DNA of 64,000 bases from Taenia hydatigena (taxonomy: Eukaryota; Platyhelminthes; Cestoda; Cyclophyllidea; Taeniidae), in contig JADWOT020001226.1 in the NCBI GenBank assembly GCA_036345935.2, forward strand, positions 1 to 64,000. The letters run 5' to 3'. The position numbers and the translations under genes were made by a program. The first letter of the stretch is position 1; every line of letters starts with the position of its first letter. The notes beneath the pieces are model-generated. The model was not told the DNA's origin and did no database searches. It was given only the letters and a program-made list of their open reading frames with translations. Shown here one piece after another: positions 1 through 11,900 of this stretch.

Positions 1-585
1 CCGCCGGAGCCGTAAAACTTTGTCTTCCCGTCATGTCTGTCTAACAACGATTTGCAGCAAAAAGGATGAACGTGCTGCCTACTTTGATGCTAGAGGGGAG
101 AAGCAGTAAATTTGACTAAAAGTGGGAGGTAAGGTGCCATCATGTCTGATGATAGGCTTGATTTCTCGAAATCCACGTTATTAGGTCGACGTCCTAACCT
201 ACTGACATGCCTCACCACCACCGACCCTCTACCCCATTTCCCCTTCACTCTCCCACTACCAACTCCCTCCTACTCCTTCACCTTCGTACTCACCCCTTAT
301 ATTCACTTCTCATGTCCCCTCACTTGGCTTCTCCTGCTTATTTCTTTTACCCCTGTTGTTAACCTCTCTGCTTCGGCCAGATACTATGGGAATTGTGTTT
401 AGCAGTGTTCGTAGCTCAGGGGTTAAAACAATTTTTGAACCAGGTGAGTTTTGCCCACCTCATCGCATCGGCTTTCTCATGTCATGTTTCCTTTGCAGCT
501 GTCCGCCCTAGTGTCGTGCACTCACACTACATCAAAACTGATGGTGCGAATGTGTGGGTGGATGGGTGGGTAGCTTATTTAATGC
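1..585 (+). repeat. tRNA-Arg-headed SINE-like element, copy S1, 5' end cut by window edge
   Basis: Bases 1-12 match the 3' end of the tRNA-Arg head of S2 (T-stem 3' side, acceptor 3' strand, discriminator G). The body after it matches S2, S3 and S4 in order: a segment with 'gtctaacaacga', a purine-rich stretch, 'ttattaggtcgacg', then a pyrimidine-rich tail at about 200-360. A later module at 535-575 ('ctgatggtgcgaatgtg') is shared with S2 and, inverted, with S4. The 86-codon open frame at 142-402 is a by-product of the pyrimidine-rich tail. A transposition-competent protein is neither expected nor seen. Copy limits are by eye. Confidence 0.7.
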
Positions 586-1350
586 TACTTTGTTTCTCTG
601 CAAAATTAGGTGCATGAGGAAGCTGACATTTAGAACTTCTAGTTAAAATAATGCCTAAGCCGTACATTTGGGTACCTAAAGCGTTCCTATACTGAACAGT
701 TTCGGAAAGCCACAGCACTGCTACATTGCCTGCTTGAATGCACATTTTAACTAAAAGGCGGTCAGTGATCACGAATCCGTTGGTCTGAATGAGCACAGCC
801 TTGATAATCATTTTTTATTATTACGTGATTATTGCACTCAATCCAAAGGCCTGAAGACTGGGGTTAAAATGGAAACACTAGCCTTAAAACCCTGTCAGTT
901 GAGATTGCATATCACTTCTCTTCCACGAATCCCTCACTGACCATGGCCCACCCAAGCCACATAGCGCATGGTCTAAAAATTATGCAGCACATCGAATTCT
1001 AGCGATTATGATAGTTCATCTCCGTATTCTAGGGTCGATACTCCGGATAGGGTGCGAGAATCAGACCTAAAGCACATACTAGCAAAGATTGTATGAAATA
1101 AAATTAACTTGCTCGTTGGTGAGCCACAGTAGCCACGTCCGAGACGTGTGGGCGCGTGTGGTAATTAAATAATTGTTGTTTGCACCCCAATATACAAACG
1201 ATGAAGTGACATGAAATGGGACAAATCGAAATAAAATCGAAAATTCGCATCTGATATAACGAAATATGCCCTTCGGAATGAACTTCGATATGTGGGTGTT
1301 GAAATTGGCCGCAATAATTGATATCTGGTAGGGCGCGGGAATCATGAGAT
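1..1350 (+). repeat. Duplicated block, copy 1 (partner 11150-13050)
   Basis: Homology with 11150-13050 continues far past the SINE-like element. Shared landmarks in the same order include 'agtgttcgtagctcagggg' (about 403), 'gtgcatgaggaagctgaca', 'gaacagtttc..gaaag', 'ggtctgaatgagcacagcc', 'gggtcgata' near 1031 and 'acagtagccacgtccgaga' near 1123. Compared with copy 2, this copy lacks about 350 bp at position 685 (copy 2: about 12010-12360) and a shorter piece near 780. Divergence by eye is about a quarter to a third of positions, so the duplication is old. No gene is recognised inside. Confidence 0.7.
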
Positions 1351-3090
1351 GGCTAGTTGTATTTCATACGGAAGTGCAAAGGATTCGCCTAAAAGAATTG
1401 TGCATTTATAATTACATGACCTGCAGCATTTCTTTAAATGTCAGACTTGGCTAATAATATAATCCACAACATCTTTAGTACAACAATATACCCCAAGCGA
1501 ATAAGCTGCAAGCACAATTGTTCCTTATTTGCTGAAGACCTATTGGCAAACAAAGCCTTCGTAGATTCAAATTGTTACATGCGTTCCTCGTGCCACGTCG
1601 CATGGAGGATGGAGGTATGGAAAAAACCGAAATGTATAATTCCGTATAATCAATAGTGCAGATGTTCACTTGAAGATTTTTAAGAAGCCTGACCACGCAA
1701 TGAGCAAACTTAATAGTGGGTAAAGAAGACTCCTACGATCGACCGTATAAACCCTGTTAATCCAAGGGGAAAATGTTTTATAAGAAAAATAACAAATCCT
1801 TATCAGAGTCTTAGAGAAGATAAGGAGCCTATTCAAAAATTTTAAAAATGTTGCCACACATGGACTGCCAAAATGCAGCCAAGATTTGCACAATTGGCTT
1901 ATTAAGAGAAAACGACTTTAAACTAAGCAATGGGGGTGAAGGGCTGATCACCATAAAGACGCTTAAAATTTGAGCCCAAAATTCACATGCTTGACATATA
2001 CGACGCACAACTTTGCTGCGTTGTGTTTCATTCCTATCGCATGGTAAATCGTAAGGGGTATTTTAAGAAGACTGCTGCTAATGAGGATCGCTTTGGCACC
2101 TAAACGAATAAGGCTTATGTAATGAGGCGATTTAAGTAATGTGGCAAGTCATGTTGCAGCAGAAGTACTCTTGCGTTACCAGTCCATTTATCGGCAAATT
2201 CAGAATACCTTGCTTGAACCAAACCTTTGTGCCTCTTCGAAATAGGATCGATGTCTCATGTACTACTGATGGACGTATGATAGAATAGAATTGAAAAGGT
2301 CCATCGCTTTACCACTGTTTGCGTAGTGTGCTTCGATTCTGTACCGGAAGTGTCGACACAGGCCATGCGGAGAAATAAACTTGCACTGAGTGAGTGCATG
2401 CCGTGCCATGCAATGAGGACTGGAGAGGAGTGCTAGCAGTCAAAGCAGTTGACTAATGAAACCAGAAAGGCAGGAAGATGTGTGAATCAGAGCTAGTATT
2501 TTAAACAATTTACAGGTGTAGGTATTGTAGCGGTTCGTATAAAGCAATTTCAGAGCAAGAGGTGAAGTTGAATTGTCAGGCAAATAGCTATTGTTAACTT
2601 TTTCCGTAAGAAACATGATGGGAGGCAAAAGTGATGAAGACAGCATTAGGTTTTTGAAGTAATCGTTAGAGTGCTCCTGCTCAGCAACTGATGCTCCTAT
2701 AGGATAAGATGCATTTTTGTAGAATTCATATTATTCATCTTTATTTTTACGAGATAATCCGTAGTAATTATGAAGATTCTATAAAAATATAGTCTACTTT
2801 AGACAAAATCATGGCATTTCGGAGCAACAATGGCTCCCAAATACCAATGGGATTAAAGCGGTTACCGTTGGTGACCTTGGAAACGCTAAGCGAATTACTT
2901 AATTGGTTTCTCGTTTCACTTAACAAAATACGCGACCTGCAATGGACTTTTGTCTTAGAAATTGTAAATATCATGTTAATTCGTTTTACTTTTCAAAAGA
3001 TGCGTGGTGTTTGCATGGCTGAATGATTATTTCGTGAACATTTTTTAAACAGAAGTCTATCGCCATTATATGCATGTATAGCATCTCGAG
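1351..3090. other. Unassigned intergenic sequence
   Basis: No feature supported. Open frames of 60-75 codons occur on both strands (for example 2811-3026 +, 2768-2974 -) and overlap each other with no splice or composition signal to prefer one. AT-rich, no repeat matched elsewhere in the window. Confidence 0.5.
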
Positions 3091-3091
3091 G

Positions 3092-3272
3092 CTCGCTCGA
3101 GGCAATAAAAGGCAGAATACTAGGGTAGTATATATATATATATATATGTTTAGCAGACAGAGGAAAATGAGCTGCTGGCACGGTCGCAAGGCCAGCATAC
3201 ACAGCTAAAGGAATGTGGCCACCTCTGTGGCCTAAACCGAAACCAGTAGTCCAAGCAAACAAAGTATTACAT
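3092..3272 (+). repeat. Interspersed repeat, copy A
   Basis: Shares with copy B (3640-3970, same strand) the ordered motifs 'aaaggcagaatactagggta', 'cagctaaaggaatgtggcc', 'acctctgtggcc' and 'agtagtccaagcaaac'. Copy C (minus strand, 4095-4425) carries the same order in more diverged form. It includes a TA microsatellite at 3129-3147. Element class unknown; no terminal repeats or coding capacity seen. Confidence 0.65.
3129..3147. repeat. (TA)n microsatellite
   Basis: Nineteen bases of uninterrupted alternating T and A. Copy B has 'aaattatattttc' at the equivalent place, so the TA run expanded after the copies separated. Confidence 0.95.
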
Positions 3273-3639
3273 TGTTACTCTCCTATTTCGAATGTCGTCT
3301 CCGACGCGCCTCTTGGCAAACCTCCCGCGCTAACCATCGCAACGTAGCCAGTGCTGCAAACCATGCCAGTCGCCGACATTCGACGCGATTGAGGCCATGC
3401 TTGACACCACCGTCAGTAATCCCTCTCGACAGTTCGATTGGACTTGGAGTTTTGTCAGACTTGAAAACAAAACGCAGAATGAGAGGTTCTGCTTACCAAG
3501 AGTATGTCTGTAGGAAGATGTTAGCACATCGATCTCCTTAAGCAAGCATATCAAGGGTAATCTCCTGAACGATAACCTTCCAGGTCGTCCATGTCACTTC
3601 AGTTGTTAATAGTTTTATTGTCGAACACGGAGATGGAGA

Positions 3640-3970
3640 TGCCGGAAGCAAACGCCCTTCCTAGCCCATCTGCCATGGGAGGTCAGAGATACTTTATCCG
3701 TAGCACATGCACTTCTTTCGCACCGCTTAAATATGTCACAGGTTGTGGAGATCGGGACAGGAACCCCATCGAATAGGGCCCGCTTTCCGCTGCCACCAAT
3801 GTAGGGCCCTGAGGCTCTTCTGACACAAAAGAAGGCAGAAAACTAGGGTAGAAATTATATTTTCAACAGGCCCGGAGAAAAGCCTGCACAGCTAGGCCAA
3901 TGTGGCGACCTCTGCGACCCTGACCGATACCAATAGTCCAAGCGAACGAATTACTACACGTGTCCATTTT
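3640..3970 (+). repeat. Interspersed repeat, copy B
   Basis: The right half (about 3820-3965) matches copy A. The left half (about 3670-3820: 'tagcacatgcacttctttcg', 'atatgtcacagg', 'ccaccaatgtag') matches the reverse complement of 4262-4415 in copy C. Copies B and C therefore form an inverted pair about 130 bp apart. The 61-codon frame at 3591-3776 is incidental. Confidence 0.65.
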
Positions 3971-4094
3971 TAGAGTCAATTTTTATTTTTCTATTTATAC
4001 CTTTTTCTTCGATTGAGATGTGACGAAAATATTTATTATTTATTCATCTCAGCCATTGCTTCATCTTCAAATCTGGATAAAGAGCCCCTCCTCT

Positions 4095-4425
4095 ACTACA
4101 GGTATAGTGGTCCATTATTCGTTCGGCCGCAGGTTTCGCTTACGGTTTTTCGGGTGGCTATATTGCTCAGCCGAGTGAAATGGTTTCCAGGCCATGTCAA
4201 GCAGCTTCATCCCCTCTTTCTATCAAACACATATAATTTGCCCTAAAATTTTGCCTTCTATTTTTTCGAGGGAGTCTTGAGACGCTACATTGGTAGCGGC
4301 GAATAGTGGATCCGAATATGATGGATTTCCAATCCAATCTATATCACCTGTGACAAATTTTAGTTGCGCAAGAGAAGTGAATATGCTACAGATTGGAGAA
4401 TCCCTGTCATCACATAACATGAGGA
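4095..4425 (-). repeat. Interspersed repeat, copy C (inverted)
   Basis: The reverse complement reads, in order, 'tagcatattcacttctcttg', 'atttgtcacaggt', 'gctaccaatgtag', 'tagaaggcaaaattttaggg', 'caatatagccaccc' and 'gcggccgaacgaata', matching copy B and the right part of copy A. It is the most diverged of the three. Confidence 0.55.
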
Positions 4426-7400
4426 GTAAACATTAAGTCATGCAGATAAAATTCCCTTTTTCCTTCTTTTAAAAAACGCTTCATCGTTCTTCTTTTATTG
4501 TAAGGTACTCTCTAATTTAATCGCATTTTCCTGTAAATGTGCTTGTTTATTTCACATTTGGTAGTCACTCTATTCCCTCTGTTTACTAGTCTAAGGCAGG
4601 CACTTTCGTTAGCTTTAAATATATCCATCCGCTATTCCTTTAAGCCTTTACTGCATTTTCCAAAGCACCATGCTTATTTTCTGCACTTCGATTTCTCCAC
4701 TACACCTCACCATTACTATTCACGCTGCATATTACTCACCTGCTTTGCGACTATTCTTTGGAAAGTTTCTGTATTGTGCTTTAGCATTCTTACTTATAAA
4801 CCAATTCGACTCTTGCACCATAGTTGTATAGTTTTCTTTTTATTGCCTACGTTTGCTTTGCGATTGCATCCTATCAGCTTAACATTATGGTATCCTCAAA
4901 GTCGTAGCGATTTTCACATTTAGGGACAACGTTCTTCGTAATAAACTAACAACGAAACAGCATGAAATAACTCTTGTCTAATTTTAAACAAATTATTTTG
5001 CATCAAGCTTTACAATAAATAATATCACATACACTCCCTTCACATGCCTTCAGCTCATAAAACGATGCAACGCCATGTATTTATCTTTGAAATAATTTGT
5101 CCAATACTTGACCATTATAAGAATGTGGAAGCAAATCTTTATCAAAATTTTCTGTTTACCATAACAACATAAGTTTCTGAAATATATAAAGTAGCTAATA
5201 ATTTTATAGCCAGTGCTTACTTCACTTGATCCGAGTCCAGCCTCATTAAAAAGCTTTTTAGAATATTTCTTAGCCAGTGATTCTTTAGCCTCTGATGTTT
5301 AAAGACAAACGTCAACATTTAGAAGGAGTTTTACTTCCCTGTCGATAAGGCAAAGTTAAGACGCGAAGGACGTTAAGCGCACTCACAGATGTTATTTGAA
5401 GCCATTCCACGGCATAGCTATTTATCATGAACCCCATCTCATCTGGCCATTCCGTGCACCATATCATTAAACCCCACGTAGCTGCCCGATCGCGGTACTA
5501 GCCGTCATACCCGTTTAATGGCACCGCGTGCTGAATTGGCAACACGACATTTTAGATCACCCTGCGAAGTAAAATGTCAGTTTACTCAAGCTGTATTCAG
5601 CCTTCTCGCTTTCCGCCTTCCTGACGTACATGCCCCTGTACAAGGCAGTTGGGAGCATCTTGTTTTCTTCTCCTTAAACACAGCCCTTCCTTCTCAAACC
5701 CATCCATCCGACAACCTATAAGATACACGTTCATCACCTTTTAAAGCTCTTTTCAAGGCTAAGTTGTAGCATCCCACTCTTTGACAATCCACGCTACATT
5801 TAGCAGCAGGGTTGGGGTACCCAATGAAGACGGTACATTGAAGTGCACTTTACCTTTGTCGATAAACTGCAACTAAACAAAATTAAAACATTTTCACACC
5901 TGCTGAGGTAAAACACGCCGCAGCCGTCATTTGATCGTAAAAATGGGCTGCGGTTGTGCAAGAGAACACCTCCATCACCAATTCATACATATGCGCTGCA
6001 GCATCCTCAACTTCTCTCCTTCCCAGAGATGAAAAGAGACATCACACTCGGATGGAATACATAAGCATATGTTTAACATATCAACGGCCCACTCCATTAA
6101 GATGCAACGACGAGGCAAATAGATGGCTCCATCACCAAAATCCTCCATCCAACAAACCACCGGTGCACTATATAGTCGTCTCAACCTTGTTCAGTACCGT
6201 CCTCCATGCTCTCCTCGGCAGGAGCTCTGCGTTCTCAGCCCCCTCATCTTCCATGGTGTAAGCAAAATCCCGTATGGGATGGAACAATGTGCTAGCCATC
6301 ACGCGTTTCCATGACCAGTGGAGGAAATACGAGCCTAAAAGCAAAGGGTCACACTCCTGTTAACGATGCGATGCCACGTCAACTGTAGTGGCAGAATAGT
6401 TAAGATTTAATATAGCTACCAGTCCGAAATCTATTGTCACATCGCAAACTTGCAGGAACAAGCCAAAACACTTTTCTCAGACAACGGAACTAAACTCAAT
6501 ACCATTAACTGGCGAGTAGAGCATGAAGTCGTTGGGCATTTTGCGTTTCGATCACAAATTAAGTGCACCTGACAAATAAGTCGTCCCACTCACTGCAGCA
6601 GTCACACGTGGATGTCATTCAAGTGCCTTTGGAAAGTTATCCATGCGTGAATACGGGTCAATAACTTGCGTTTTAAGCCACAAACATCGGGCAAGCGATT
6701 ATAGAATATGGAAACGAATTGTACAGAGAATGATGCATGTCAAAGCATCATAATGTAACCGTCCTTCCAATTACTTCAAACTTATTTGCTATCGGTAAAA
6801 GCAACAAAATCTCAACATCTTAGAGCAAAAAACGAACAAGCAAAACTGTTGATCGTAAGACATTAACATATAAGTTAACTTATCTGACATGCGCGCTAAA
6901 TAGCTGGTTAACTCTTGATTTTGCTCTCGCGCGGAACTCACACACCGTACTCAGGCGTTCATAAGTGTGCAGATGGGAAGGAGAGGCTAGTGAATGGGTA
7001 AGATGGATTAGGGAACTTGCTCTCAGGCGTGGTTCCTCATTCGGTCCATTATTATTAGTAAGCTAGACATGCAAGCAAAATTGTCTCGCATAAACGGATT
7101 ATACGAAATTAATTTATTTTCCTACAAACATCTCAATTTTGATCAAAAGCATGTTTTTTAGATGAATCTTGTTGGGCATGCACAGCTTATGAAGAACCCC
7201 GGTTGACTAAGTGCGGTTTGAGCTGCCATGACAACACGCCTTAACAGGGATTGTAGCCGCAAAAACACCTTGATCAAGTGGTAGACATGCATCTCAAATT
7301 TTATTGACTTCGACGCAGGCGAACTGTATTAGAACGAGCAATCGTCAGTTTGAACTCTTTTACGACACACAGCATGAGGGTTATGAGGAACAAATTCCAA

Positions 7401-10400
7401 TCTTCAATTTTGAATTAAACATTGGGTGAAACTAGCTAATTCAATTTTAGCGGCAAAATACTGTGAGATTTCGGTGATAAAGTCTTTACTTAATCGCCTT
7501 AAACACAATTACCATAAATAAATTTAATTAGGACTGTGTATACATTGCAAGGACAAAACAGCCGTGGTTAAGAGTGCCTCCGCCCACGACTGCCTATCTG
7601 CACGCATAATTTTATCAACTAATCGGACAAGGCTGGCCGGGAAGGGGCTTTAATGTTGCACAATGCAAGCGGATGCTAGCAACTCACGCACCGACCCTGA
7701 AATATTGGCGCGCTGAATGTTTGCAATGACACAGACTCGACTGAACTTATACTACTGTGACCTCAAATCCATAAACTGCAGGGCCACCTTGCCTGTAGAG
7801 TCCGAAAAATGAGTGAAATTAAGTTTCGTGTCACCATATGTAAAATATTTTTGGCTAAAAGGCATAATCTCATGAAGAGCAATGCTCGTTCTCGGTGAGG
7901 TGAGGTGTAACTCAAGGCTTCAGAGGCTGCTTAACTCCACCCATTTGACCGATAAAACCTTAGACACGTAAAGTGCTTCGATCTCGATTGACCCTACGTC
8001 ACGGTACAAATTCTCTTTGGACATCAAGGGGAGCAAAACAGAATGCCACGCCACTTGCTACACATGTCAACGGTGAAGAAGTTGATGTGAATGGCAAGAG
8101 GCATGCTTCTAGTACAACGCCTTCTTGCAATTTTATTGTATTCTCAGAGGGATTCTTATGAGTAGTCACTGTACTTAGCATTTCTAGCATTCTTCATTAT
8201 GATGACATCTGTTTTTAGTCCACTTCGTTGGGTACCTGGGTGGAAACCTCGGTATATATAAAATTAAGAAGGGAAAACTTGATTAACACAAATGGCCAGC
8301 AGCAGATGGCTGACTAGACAATGCTTTGAAATCCCAATTAAGAAAATAGGATTTGTGTTCGCTCTGCTCTAAATTAATAAAAAAATGTCACCTGCTGTGG
8401 CCATGGATGTGAGCGCAGGTGAACACCATATCACTGCCATCTCATAATGGTCTCTCTTCTCGTTTTCACTCTTTTGGGGCCGCAACCCTATCTATGGATA
8501 AAAAAGTCTATGCAAGAAAGCAATGCACCTATTTTTGGTCCTTTATCAAATAAGCAAAATAAGCAAAATAACCTCGCAGGAGTGCAGTTCAGCAGTATTG
8601 ACGGTTCCTCTGAATGTATGGCTGAGCTAAATGGACTCCGTGTCGGCACATCATCGCACCACCCCCTTCGGCTCATTAAACAACTACTATAACGGTGGGA
8701 ATGCTTCAATTCAGAGATGGCTACTAAGGTAAGATCCAATACAAGATTGAGAGGAATAATGAATTATTCCTCTGGCAGATTTATCTCTCCTTTGGTCGCT
8801 ATCTTTCTTCCTTCGTTCCTATAGGCTATAGCACACTGCCGCGCAATTTCACTTTGCCATCTTCATCTCGGACAAGTGCGATGCTGTTAGAGCATCAGAT
8901 TCATGAATGCGTCTCCCTGCCTCCTATTACTACTACCGTTCGGCATGCTGTGCCACCTTTCTGACCGACTTTCATGCATCTACCTTCCTTCGCATCGGTC
9001 TGACAGATACACGAGCGATTGTCACTGCAACCCGTTAACTACTTCACTCTTCGCCACTTAAGACCTGTCACCATATTTTAGAAGTCGAACGGATGCTTAA
9101 ATACCACCTCGCTTAATCAACTCGCTGACAAAATAGCTCACCATCTCAAACTGCTTAGGAATGGCTTATGCGTACTCTAGCGGAATTCAAGAGCCTCACG
9201 TTCACGAAATTCAAGGTATGCGCAAACTGTGACAATTTCAATATATTCATTTCATTCCACATATGCTGTGCAATGCATCTACATTCAGATGTTCCATCGA
9301 CCAAGCATCCAACACATAAATGAACAACATGGTGAAAACACAGGTGAGACAGCATGTTGGTGGTGTCAAAATACTGTTCAAATGAGTACAATAAAAGAAA
9401 TCCAACCAAATCATAATTTGCCGTGGCTTGGGCAAAGTATGGTGAGTTACGCCTTTTAAAAATCACCCTCATTTAACAAGTACAAATACTTGAAGCTGGA
9501 CAAACTGCGCACATACACTTTGGCACGTGGATACTTGGGGCAATAAAGGCAGTTGATGAAATTGTTAGAATGAGTTGGTCACATTCACTGGCTTGTGCCT
9601 GTTGTACACGCGGCAGACTCAAGTGCAAACGACACGGGATTAGTCTTCCCATCTTCGGCATTTACACCCCCGGAACCAATAAAATAATCATATGGAGTCA
9701 TAATTTATTTGCACTATGTTAAGCACAGAGCAAAAACCAGAGTTCGCTTTTCTCACATCATAAATTAACGAAAACTACCCTTGCAAAGAGATTTGCGACC
9801 ACTGGTCGCCTCATGTCTAATAGGTGCAATGAAGCAGACTTTCCCGACGCTCCCCTTTCAGGCGGCCTACACAGCTGGAGAATTCGCTTCACCACTACAA
9901 ATGTGAGTTGACTTTAGTCCACGTGTTTCGATGAGGTCTACCCAACGAGAGAACATAAAAACGTAGTTGGACGGAGTATTTCAAGCATGCAGCTGCATAA
10001 TGGCACGCGTTCACCATGGTTAACAAGCTTAGACCAACCGAATTTATTAAATCCTGCCATTAGATCGTACTTCTTGCCGCAATTATTATCTAGCATCTAC
10101 GAGTGGTTTAGTAGAGCGATTTCACCCATTAGCATTCACTAGCCTTTGGCAGCCCCGTCAGCATGAATGCATTGGTGCGGTCGTCTTCGAATTTTACAAA
10201 CAATATTGACGACTTGGAAGATTTTGAGGCTCTTGCTAGCGATCTTCCACTTTGTCTTCCTTTTATGAGCCAAAAGCTATCTGCGCATTTAGCGTTTAAT
10301 TTCTACATTTCTTAGATTGCATGCTTAAAACACTGGGTTAGATTAGCTATGTAATTTTTGCCTCTGTTTTTGGAGATTTGATTTCGTTTTCTCATGCTCC

Positions 10401-11149
10401 TGCTTAGCTATCTCCAGCGATCTCTTTATGATAGCACGCACTAGTGCTGCGAGGCTAATTGTTTTTAAATTAGATGCTAGAAAAGTTTGTTTTGCAAAGC
10501 GTATTATGCTCGCTTCACGCGTTCTCACCTTAATGTATGATTTTTCCGCCATGCGGTTGAAGAGCATTTGTTCCACATTGATTTCCACAGACAAGGTGCA
10601 AGTGCACAACAGCTCTCCTCAAGACGACAACATCCTCTGATAGATCAAATGGAAGCCATTGCCTTCCCTTCAACGATAAAAAGCTAGCCATTGAAAGCAA
10701 TTTGTCCTTAACCCGCCAATGTTACAGTCTTAGTCCTGAAATTTAAAATACTTCCCACTGCGCCATTTAATAAAGTGAAAGCTGTACTTACGATGCTGAT
10801 AAAAGGTGCTTCGACATAATTTTGTCGTAACTGTAACCGAAAATCTTTTTCTGGCCAGAGGGAAAGTAGGGCCCAGCTGAGTTGTGTCCAATACCACCCC
10901 TTTTAGAAGTTCACATGTTTGGGCCGCAATGTGTTATCCGATGGACAGCTCAGTCATGTCACAGTTATCCGCCAATCACAAACCGCGATTCCATGATGTA
11001 TCGTAAAAGTCATGGAAAGAAGGAGGAGCAAACAGTTGATATGTCTTTGTCAAAAAATACTGACGTGTCTAGGCAATGAGTACGATGTGAAGGAACCACT
11101 AGTGAGGGTATCTGCAAATGTGTAAAATAAATATATTAACGAAGGCGTC
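4426..11149. other. Long stretch without a supported gene
   Basis: No gene, RNA gene or repeat copy recognised except the short palindrome at 8750-8773. The 128-codon frame at 4537-4923 (+) is pyrimidine-rich and its product is leucine-, phenylalanine- and serine-rich, as expected by chance. The minus-strand frame 10609-10343 (88 codons) is more protein-like, with a lysine-, glutamine- and glutamate-rich C-terminal third that could form a coiled coil, but it has no splice or homology support. On the minus strand 9661-9473 and 9472-9155 are consecutive frames in one phase, separated by a single TAA. Confidence 0.5.
8750..8773. repeat. Perfect inverted repeat, 11-bp arms, 2-nt loop
   Basis: 'agaggaataat', then 'ga', then 'attattcctct': an exact hairpin or cruciform-capable palindrome. 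No T-run follows, so it is not a simple terminator. Function unknown. Confidence 0.85.
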
Positions 11150-11222
11150 GGTTCCGTGGCCTAACGGATAGGGCGTCTGACTACGGATCAGAAGACTGTG
11201 GGTTCTAGTCCCGCCGGAGCCG
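11150..11222 (+). tRNA. tRNA-Arg(ACG)-like head of SINE copy S2
   Basis: Seventy-three bases fold as a tRNA: acceptor GGTTCCG with CGGAGCC (one G-T pair), D-arm GCC/GGC with AACGGATA loop, anticodon stem TCTGA/TCAGA around loop CTACGGA (anticodon ACG at 11183-11185, Arg CGU), T-stem GTGGG/CCCGC and discriminator G. The T-loop TTCTAGT departs from the consensus TTCRANY at position 57 and so weakens the internal B box. No run of four T follows, and the body shared with S1, S3 and S4 starts directly after it. It is best read as the pol III promoter head of a retroelement rather than a working tRNA gene. Confidence 0.7.
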
Positions 11223-11900
11223 TAAAATTCCTTTATTTCTCCTGCTGCATGCAGTAGCACCGTGCCTGTCCAACTATGGATTGCGTCAGGAGGGATGGAT
11301 GTGACACCTAATTAGATGCTTGAAGGAAGGGGCAGTAAATTGAGCAAAAATAGGGAAAGTGGAATGTCATTATGCCTGGTGAGAGGCTAGAATCCATAAC
11401 ATCCGCGTTATTAGAACGACACCTCAACCTACTGATATGCCTCATCACCACAAATCCTCTACTCTCATTTCTCTTTTGCTTTCTCACTACCAAATACTTC
11501 CCACTACTTTTCCTCTGCACTCACTCCCTTATGTTCACATCTTTTGTGCTTCTCACCCTTCTCCTACTCTTCCGCTCCTGTTACTAACCTTCTCCTTCGA
11601 ACAGATGCTATGCTTCGCCGTTACGACACATGGAATGAAATGTGTGATAGGTTAAGTGTGACCAGCGGCGTCGCTTATTGCACCAGTGGACAAGGAAGAA
11701 GTACGAAACAAGGTTTTAGCAGTCTCCGTAGCTTAGGGGTCAGAGCACTTGTGAACCAGTTGAGTTTTGCCTACCTCATTGCCTCGGCTTCACCATGTTC
11801 TGTTTCCTTAGCAGCTACCCGCCCTAGTATCGTGCACTCACACAGCATCTAAACTGATGGATCGAATGCGTAGATGGGTGGGTAGGTAGATTATTTAATG
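11150..11900 (+). repeat. tRNA-Arg-headed SINE-like element, copy S2
   Basis: The only copy with both a clean 5' start and the full order of modules: tRNA head (11150-11222); body with 'gtagcaccgtgcctgtcc' and 'gttattagaacgacac'; pyrimidine-rich tail (about 11430-11590); 'atgctatgcttcgccg...acacatggaatga' (also in S4); a second tRNA-like patch 'gtagcttaggggtcagagc' (about 11722-11740, also in S1); and the 'aactgatggatcgaatgcg' module (about 11850-11895, in S1 and S4). Target-site duplications could not be identified. The homology with S3 and S4 does not extend upstream of the head, which supports 11150 as the true start. Confidence 0.7.

Noticed and set aside
142..402. Open frames in the SINE copies (142-402, 11372-11587, 13685-14071)
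   Set aside because: They coincide with the shared pyrimidine-rich tail of the tRNA-headed elements.
4537..4923. 128-codon open frame
   Set aside because: Pyrimidine-rich low-complexity sequence; hydrophobic product without motif or splice signals.
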